From the NCBI RefSeq assembly GCF_021347895.1, contig NC_067124.1, positions 14,374,521 through 14,438,520 on the forward strand: DNA of 64,000 nucleotides, read 5' to 3'. The notes below the pieces were generated by a model, which saw only the letters and a program-made list of their open reading frames with translations, searched no databases and was not told where the DNA came from. How positions within the stretch are numbered: position 1 is the stretch's first letter; every line of letters begins with the position of its first letter. Of this stretch, positions 46,201 through 55,200 are shown piece by piece. Origin of the DNA: Acanthochromis polyacanthus. Taxonomy: Eukaryota > Chordata > Actinopteri > Pomacentridae. The position numbers and the translations under genes were made by a program.

Positions 46201-49200
46201 CTGGTCACAGAACACAGAGGTCCTGTACAAGAAGGGCCAAAGTTGTCTCCACCTGCTGAGGAGACTGAGGTCCTTTGGAGTGTGCAGGACTGTACTCTGG
46301 ACATTCTATGATTCTGTGGTAGCGTCTGCTGTTTTCTATGCAGTGGTCTGTTGGGGAACAGGGAGCACTGGGAGAGACAGAAAAAGACTGAACAGACTGG
46401 TGAGGAGGGCCGGTTCTGTGCTGGGCTGTTACCTGGACTCCATAGAGGAGGTGGGTGAGAGGAGGATGTTGGCAAAGCTCACATCCATCAGGGACAACCC
46501 CTCCCACCCACTGCATGACACTGTGGAGTCTCAAAGTAGCAATTTCAGCAGTAGACTGAGACACTTAACCAACAATACGGAACGCTATCGCAAGTCATTC
46601 ATTCCATCTGCCATTAGACTTCATAACACCAGCATCACTGGCTGATGTTTACACAAAAATAGACTGCTTCACACAATCCCCTACCACATAATCTGCATAG
46701 TTTTCTCTCGTACTTCACATCATTCCATAAGCCACCTTTCCCATCCTACACTCCTGGACATATGTGATTGTGATTATGATTATCATTATATTGTTGTTGT
46801 TTACTGTTGCTATTGTTGCTCTACTGTATGATGTATGCTGCTGTAACATGGGAAATTTCCCCAGAAACGGGGAGTAATAAAGGATTATCTTATCTTATCC
46901 TGACAGGGAGCTTGAGACATCTCTCACCAGAGAAGACTCATCATCATCGGCAGGCATGAGGCTGATTTGGTCTGGTGAGGTGATGGAGGATCGGGTGGTG
47001 CGTGGCGTCCGGGGCGAGGGCAAAGTGTCCCATGCATTACAGCCACTTGGAGGTGGGTTGGGCATCTGTACCCCTGAGCGTTGGCAGCACTCCTCCGCAT
47101 CGGTCATCCAGGCCTCTAAGAGCTTCTCTCTGTCCCAATCTGAAGCAAAAAAAAAGTTTAGTTTTTTTTCTTGGCACAGAAAAACTGAACAGAGAAGCAA
47201 AATCGCAATAAATGAGGAACCTGATGCTTTGTTTTGAGCACAAGATTAAGGAACAAGTAAAGTGTTAAAGCCAAGAAATAAAAGTACAAGGAGATTGCAA
47301 CTTAAACAGAAGTGTACGGTGTAGTAGAAGGTCAGTGCTTAATTTTTTAAAAAGGTAGAAAAACAATGTAGAACATAAAGGTTGAACGCCCTGTTGAGCA
47401 GAGCAATGTTTTGTGTTTTGTGTAAAACCACAACTCAGACCTTTTCAAGCCATGTGATAAGACAACAGGCCAGGCTCAGTTACACAAGCCTTTCAGGAAT
47501 AGCAGCTCTGATCTGTACTCACAGGGCTAAGACCAAAATATTTTGTAAGGATTCTGTGATAAAATTTAAGAATGTTTGATGTATAACAGCCCTGGACAAA
47601 CTACAAACATATGGTAGAATTCCCATTTAGCCTGTTAAAATGAGATAGATTCTTAACTAAACTCTTATTTCATCCACGAAGGAATGTATAAAAGAAAAAT
47701 GTTTTTTTCTCCAGTCTACCCCGTCTTATTTTTTTTCGATAATGAATCCAGCAAAGTCCACACGAATCCCACTACAGTGGCAACATCACCATAGAAGCCT
47801 TTCAAGCAGCCAACGACAAAGACCTGCTGCCATCTGGTTTTCTGTTTCAGAATAGCTGTTCAATCTCACATTAGCACAATAACAGGTTTGAGGGCCTTTC
47901 AGTATAAATATTGAATGACTTGTGGACTGTGCCTGAGTCCAAATACTCTCCCCTCCTAAAATAAGGAACATGACCCGGTCAACTGTGTAATTAGGCCATT
48001 ATCAGCCTCAAGACACGTTTCACCACCAATCAAATGCCTTAGACTCTAAATGGCCTCGTTTAGATAATGAATGTCACAACAATTTCCCCCCATCTCCATT
48101 CAATTAAAACTAATCAATGACTATGACCCTATCTGCATGCCTTTGGCCGTTAAAAAGAGTCTGAAATTAAAGTCGTCACATTTAGCTAAATATCAAAAAT
48201 TAGCTGGGAAACACACATTTTCAGAAGTACAGTAAGATTGACAAGCAGGCAGTTCAGCAGACAAGCTACAAGAAAAATGATAAGAAAACTGTACAGAGCC
48301 TACTGTGGAAATGTAAAAGCTACAAAGTGCACAAGTTCCTGAAAAGTTTTCACAAGAAATAAATGATATGCAAGTCCAATCTCAGAGAGAAATATCCTGA
48401 AATATTCCATTCCTTTTAGACAGGCAGGAGGCATTCCCATGATAGAGGTGAATAAATATAGCACCATTCTGGGGTCAATCTCTCCCTTCTAAGCTCCCAA
48501 AGTATGTCTCATATGTAGCACACACAGCTCAGCAGCCACTAAGCCCACTTAATTAGAGAATGGCTGTGGAAGTCTTCTGCAAAAATTTAAGCCAAGTTAA
48601 ATTAACTTAATTTCTTTTTCTAAGTTTTTAATACACCTCATCTTATTGCTGGTTAAGAGAACCTAGTTTGAGAATTGGTACCTTAAGGCTGCAAATCAAA
48701 TCAAAACTGTTTTACACTTATTCAGTTCATGGCGTCAGTGAAGTACTTCAGAGAAATTCAGACAAATAAGAAAGAAATTAAATTTTGACACACACTGCTT
48801 GGCTAACTGACTTAAAAACTCAGTGTCCGTATGTCATTACTTGAATGTGACTAGTTGAAAGTAAGCTTCCTAGTTTTTAATTTGGAATTATAGCCAATAA
48901 TGTATGCTTTTTGCAATGATGTACAATGTCGCTCAGTTAAGTAGCATCCCTCTGCACACTATTGTTTCTAGTAAGAACATAATAGAAGACAACAAAGTCT
49001 AGAAATAAACAGAAGTGCTAATGTGGAGGATGCAATTCTTTTCCCCAGTAAAGATTATACATAAAAAAGCATAGCTCAGATTGATTTTCTGGAAGGTAGG
49101 ATGTGTGCTGTGGGCAATTTATTTACAATAAGTCAAGAGCCAAGTGTGTGAGTAATCTAATTGTGGATATACCAGTGTTTCTTCTGACATATGGGAAAAG

Positions 49201-52200
49201 CTTACTATAAGAGCATTTAGAGCATGTGATAGATAGTCTCCACTGAGGGCATCCATCCATCCATCCATCCTCTATACACCGCTTTATCTGCTTTATCATT
49301 AGGGTCGCGGGGGGTGCTGGAGCCTATCCCAGCTGACTTGGGCGAAGGCAGGGGACACCCAGGACAGGTCGCCAGTTTGTCACAGGGCTACATATACAGA
49401 CGAACAATCACTCTCGCATTCACACCTACGGGCAATTTAGAGTAACCAATTAACCTCAGCATATTTTTGGACTGTGGGAGGAAGCCAGAGTACCCGGAGA
49501 AAACCCACGCATGCACAGGGAAAACATGCAAATTCCATGCAGAAAGATCCCAGGCCCACCCCGGGATTTGAACTTGCTGCAAGGCGAAAGTGCTAACCAC
49601 TACTCCACTGAGCAACCCCCATTGAGGGCAGTAAAAGTGAAAATCTTTGAACGTCTTGCATGGTGTTTACATAAGATAAATCTCTAATCCAACTCTCAAT
49701 AAAACACCCATTTAAAAATAGTTTCTCTTGGCCAGACTTGAACCTGAGATGCTGCAGATTTAGTTGTGAAAAAATAAATACATTCAGTGGAAATAGATTT
49801 CCAACACACTGCAAATTATTAGATGTAATAAAGTCAAACAAATGGCACATAAAACTGACATTTTATAGCCATTTTCATGATTTAAACTGTTTTTCACATC
49901 AATCTTGCTGTCAAATCTAAAACATTTAACATCAGCGGTTCCAGATAAAATAGATAAGAATCTTCCTGAGGCGTGACTAGGGCTGAGTACCGAACTTTGG
50001 TTCTTTAATGGCACCGACCGAAATGTTTCGGTAATAATGAGTATCGAAATAAGCCTCGTCTTTCGATTCCATGTTCCGGTACTTATCACGTGATTATGAT
50101 AAAGCAAACCTGTGATTGGCTTTAACATCACACGTGATTGCGGCAAGCCGGAAAAAAACATGCTGTGGCGCGCCCTGCCCATTCATAGACAGGTTTCACG
50201 TTAGGTACACTGACTTTACTGCAGTTGTGTAGCGTGTCGTCGAAGTGGGAAAAGATGCCTCTGAGGTCTAAAACGTGGCTCTACTTTTGTAAAATGGACG
50301 CCAATAGTGCACGGTGCAGTATATGCCAAAGCGGGTGGTAAACTCCATCTAAGGCTGAATACCGGCACGAGACCGATAGTCGACAAGTACCTTAAGGGAA
50401 AGTTGAAAAGAACTTTGTAGAGAGAGTTCAAGAGGGCGTGAAACCGTTAAGAGGTAAACGGGTGGGGTCCGCGCAGTCCGCCCGTGGGATTCAACTCGGC
50501 GGGCCAGGGGCGGCCGCCCGGTGCGGGAGGATCCCCTCGCGGGACCTCTCCCCGGGCGCGGGCCGTCCCCCGCCGGGAGCATTTCCTCCGCGGCGATGCA
50601 CCGCGACCGGCTCCGGGTCGGCCAGGAAGGGTCCGGGGGCGAAGGTGGCTCAGTATGTACTGAACTGTACATTGCTTGCAAATGTTCTTTTGCACTGGAA
50701 ATCACTGGAAAATTAAACTCAAGATGTGAAAAGTAATGTGTAATGCAATTTTCATTCTGTTAGAGTATATATTGTAAAACTGGTATCGAAAAAAGTATCG
50801 TTTAGGAACCGGTATTGATGTGAAGGTATCAGTATTGGTACCGGTATCGAAACTTTTAGATCGATTCCTAGGCGTGACAGACGGAACCTGTCTTATTTAG
50901 GCCTCTGACATCTTGGGTTTGGTGTAATTGAAGTGTGTGTTGTCATCATGCCTTGATCTAAACAGCCTTCTAAAGCCTGTAGATGTCAGTAAGAGTGGCA
51001 AAGGATTTAAAAAGGTTTCCAAATTATTTTAAAATAAATAATTTTACTTGAACAAAACTTTTCCAGAAGTTGCAGAGACACTGCCCCAACAAATTCAGCA
51101 GTTCATTTGAAGCTTCAACAACTTTAAAATGACATCACACGATCACTTTAAGTCTCAAAGCGCAAGAAACATAGTAGATTGCACAAATTTGTCCTGCATT
51201 GAAGGCAGGCCAAGGAAAAGCCTTTGTTGGCCAATAAAAGCAATAGGAAATGAATACAGTTTGCCAATAAACATATAAGGAAAGAGCAGGCTTTTTGGGA
51301 AACTGTGGTCTGGACAGATGAATCAAAGATAGTTCCTCGGTTATCGTAACAGTCATCTGAGCAAATACAGTTTTTTCAGAAGAACCTCAAACCAGCTGTG
51401 AAGCATGTTGGTGGAAATGTTAAGGTTTGAGGTTACTTTACAGCCTGGCCAGTTTCAAGTTACTGATTCAACTACAGATTCTGCAACATATCAAAGAAAG
51501 CCTGAAGATAATGTGATAATCTATGCAAAAGTTGAATTTAAACTGGAAGCAGATCTTTCCACCAGATAAGGATCTGAAGCACTTGAGCCAAACCACTGAG
51601 GAGTGGCTCAAAAGGAAGAAATGAAATGGCCTAATAGTCAAAGCTTAGATTTAAATCTCACTGATATATTGGAAGGGGACTGGAAAGAGAAAATACAAGA
51701 CAACCCTCAAATACAGCGCCTTGTGAAAGTATTCGGCCCCCTTGAACTTTTCAACATTTTGCCACATTTCAGGCTTCAAACATAAAGATATAAAATTTTA
51801 ATTTTTTGTCAAGAATCAACAACAATTGGGACACAATCGTGAAGTGGAATGAAATTTATTGGATATTTTATACTTTTTTAACAAATAAAAAACTGAAAAG
51901 TGGGGTGTGCAATATTATTCGGCCCCTTTACTTTCAGTGCAGCAAACTCACTCCAGAAGTTCAGTGAGGATCTCTGAATGATCCAGTGTTGTCCTAAATA
52001 ACTGATGATGATAAATAGAATCCACCTGTGTGTAATCAAGTCTCCGTATAAATGCACCTGCTCTGTGATAGTCTCAGGGTTCTGTTTAAAGTGCAGAGAG
52101 CATCATGAAGACCAAGAAACACACCAGCCAGGTCCCAGATACTGTTGTGGAGAAGTTTAAAGCCGGATTTGGATACAAAAAGATTTCCCAAGCTTTAAAC

Positions 52201-55200
52201 ATCTCAAGGAGCACTGTGCAAGCAATCATATTGAAATGGAAGGAGTATCAGACCACTGCAAATCTACCAAGACCCGGCCGTCCCTCTAAACTTTCACCTG
52301 CAACAAGGAGAAGACTGATCAGAGATGCAGCCAAGAGGCCCATGATCACTCTGGATGAACTGCAGAGATCTACAGCTGAGGTGGGAGAGTCTGTCCATAG
52401 GACAACAATCAGTCGTACACTGCACAAATCTGGCCTTTTTGGAAGAGTGGCAAGAAGAAAGCCATTTCTCAAAGATATCCATAAAAAGTCTCGTTTAAAG
52501 TTTGCCACAAGCCACCTGGGAGACACACCAAACATGTGGAAGAAGGTGCTCTGGTCAGATGAAACCAAAATGGAACTTTTTGGCCACAATGCAAAACGAT
52601 ATGTTTGGCGTAAAAGCAACACAGCTCATCACCCTGAACACACCATCCCCACTGTCAAACATGGTGGTGGCAGCCTCATGGTTTGGGCCTGCTTTTCTTC
52701 AGCAGGGACAGGGAAGGTGGTTAAAATTGATGGGAAGATGAATGGAGCCAAATACAGGACCATTCTGGAAGAAAACCTGTTGGAGTCTGCAAAAGACCTG
52801 AGACTGGGACGGAGATTTATCTTCCAACAGGACAATGATCCAAAACATAAAGCCAAATCTACAATGGAATGGTTCACAAATAAACGTATCCAGGTGTTAG
52901 AATGGCCAAGTCAACGTCCAGACCTGAATCCAATCGAGAATCTGTGGGCAGAGCTGAAGACTGCTGTTCACAAACGCTCTCCATCCAACCTCACTGAGCT
53001 CAAGCTGTTTTGCAAGGAAGAATGGGCAAGAATTTCAGTCTCTCGATGTGCAAAACTGATAGACATACCCCAAGCGACTTGCAGCTGTAATTGCAGCAAA
53101 AGGTGGCGCTACAAAGTATTAACGCAAGGGGGCCGAATAATATTGCACGCCCCACTTTTCAGGTTTTTATTTGTTAAAAAAGTATAAAATGTCCAATAAA
53201 TTTTGTTCCACTTCACGATTGTGTCCCACTTGTTGTTGATTCTTGACAAAAAATTACAATTTTATATCTTTATGTTTGAAGCCTGAAATGTGGCGAAAGG
53301 TTGAAAAGTTTAAGGGGGCCGAATACTTTCACAAGGCACTGTATCTTGCAAGTGAAGGAATTTTCCAAACTAAACCACCTAAAGCAGGTATGTCCAAGTC
53401 AATTATTTCATAGTAGCTTTGAAAACATTTTCAACTTTTTCTGCCTAGTAGAAAGAGATTTAAACAAAAATAGATGTGTCGTGTCTGCCTTATTGTTCCA
53501 ACTAGTCCAGGCATTCCAATGTTTTATGTCAGCAATGCAAACAGGCCACGATTCAGATCTTACACATACACAGCTGTCTTTTCTTGATTGTGTAGGAAGT
53601 ATGCATGTGAATATATTAACGTGATCAAAATCATCACTGAAATACATGCCAAAGGATTTTCTGCAGGAGGAGCCGGATGCAGTCCAACTGCTGGTTAAGT
53701 ACATCACCATTATCTACATGCACTTTTCATAGAGAGTTAAATATGTGCTTATCTAAATAAGTCAAATGATGTAATTACTTCTTCATATGGTATTTGTTTA
53801 TATCACCCCCCTAACAGGACATTCCCAGTGTTAAGTATTTAAAGGACAAGCACACACTCAGATATGACAGATATCTGTGTCACTGTGTGTGTTTAATGGT
53901 ACCATGGGCACGTAGCAGTGCTTCAGCAGTGAAAAGTGGGGCCTGCAGCATGTCGGCTGTCTCCACTATCAGCATGTCCTTCAGCCTTCGTAGATCCTGA
54001 GGCCGCAGACCTTCATACAACTGGGGAAGAAAGCAGGATAATGACAAAAGGAGAATCAGAAAAAAGGGAGGAATAAATGAAGGTAACAACAATAAAAAGG
54101 AACAAACAGATATTTTGTAAGGAGTGCAACTATTTCAGTTGCAGAGTTTATAGGTCTGTAGTTTCGTTTTGAAACCAGTCACTAATTGACGGCACTCCGG
54201 TGTTTAAAATCATGCTGGAGTCATTCCCACTCTTCACTCGTACATGCTTTCATTGGACACAAACACGCACAGTCACACACACACAAATTAGTCACACAGT
54301 CACACACAACAGTCTGGCATGAGGCATGTGACTCCTATCATCATTAGTCCATGAGATCACTGGGTCTGTCGTGCGTCAGCAATCATCTATTTTTGATGTG
54401 CTTGTAGGACTTACTTTCTCTTCTCCCCTTTGTCCCATCTTTCTGTCTACTCCCACCCTCATTTATTCCCTTCCCCCTCTTTCTCTGATTGCACCCCCTT
54501 TCAGCCCTCTACATTTTCTTTACTTTTCTCTGCCAACTTGCCCTATTGTGGGATTCATCAAGTCAAAGTTACTCTCCAAGAAAATATTACTTGAAGAGTT
54601 TTTAATTGTAGGTCTTCATCAATACCAATATTACACCACTGACAAAGTGAGTGGTTTAATACATGCCCTGGGTGGGTTTGGCTCGGTTAGGGTGTCGAGG
54701 GTAGCTTACTCAAAGGAGATGTATCTGAAACAGCAATATCAATGACAAAAACTGCTTTGTTAGATTTTTCAGAAGTACAGTGGGGACTCCACCAAAGTTT
54801 GTTAATATTGGAAGTGACAACAGCTGAGGGTGACACGCTCAAAGCTGTATACCCACTGCCTCTTGGTATGTTTTTCTGTACCTCTCTTCGATCGAGGGCT
54901 GCGTACTCTGCCTCTATACCCTCCGCCTCGGGGGCAAGAGAGAAGACCATCTGCGACTCCAGGCGCAGGGCCAACTCCTTGTGGTGCTGCTTCTCTGCAC
55001 AGTCACATGGAGTCTCGCGGTTTTCATTCTCCGCAAACAGGTCCGCTTCTCTCTGCACCAGCAACTGAGCGAGTGGAAACAAGAGGAAAGTTTGGCTTTG
55101 AATAATGGCACACATGCTGCATTCAAGAACGTATACTGAAGCTCATGGTTGGAAACAGCATATTTACAAAAACAGTAGAATATTATTTATTTTCTAATAA

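Noticed and set aside
49255..49275. Short direct repeats (CCAT)n as a CRISPR-like array
   Set aside because: It is the tetranucleotide tail of a SINE, with no spacers, in a vertebrate genome.
49560..49620. True tRNA gene on the minus strand
   Set aside because: The head resembles a tRNA but is fused to a SINE body with a GGAT tail and target duplication.
50331..50653. Functional rRNA gene
   Set aside because: Only about 320 bases of 28S are present, with substitutions, no 18S/5.8S neighbours and transposon ends on both sides.
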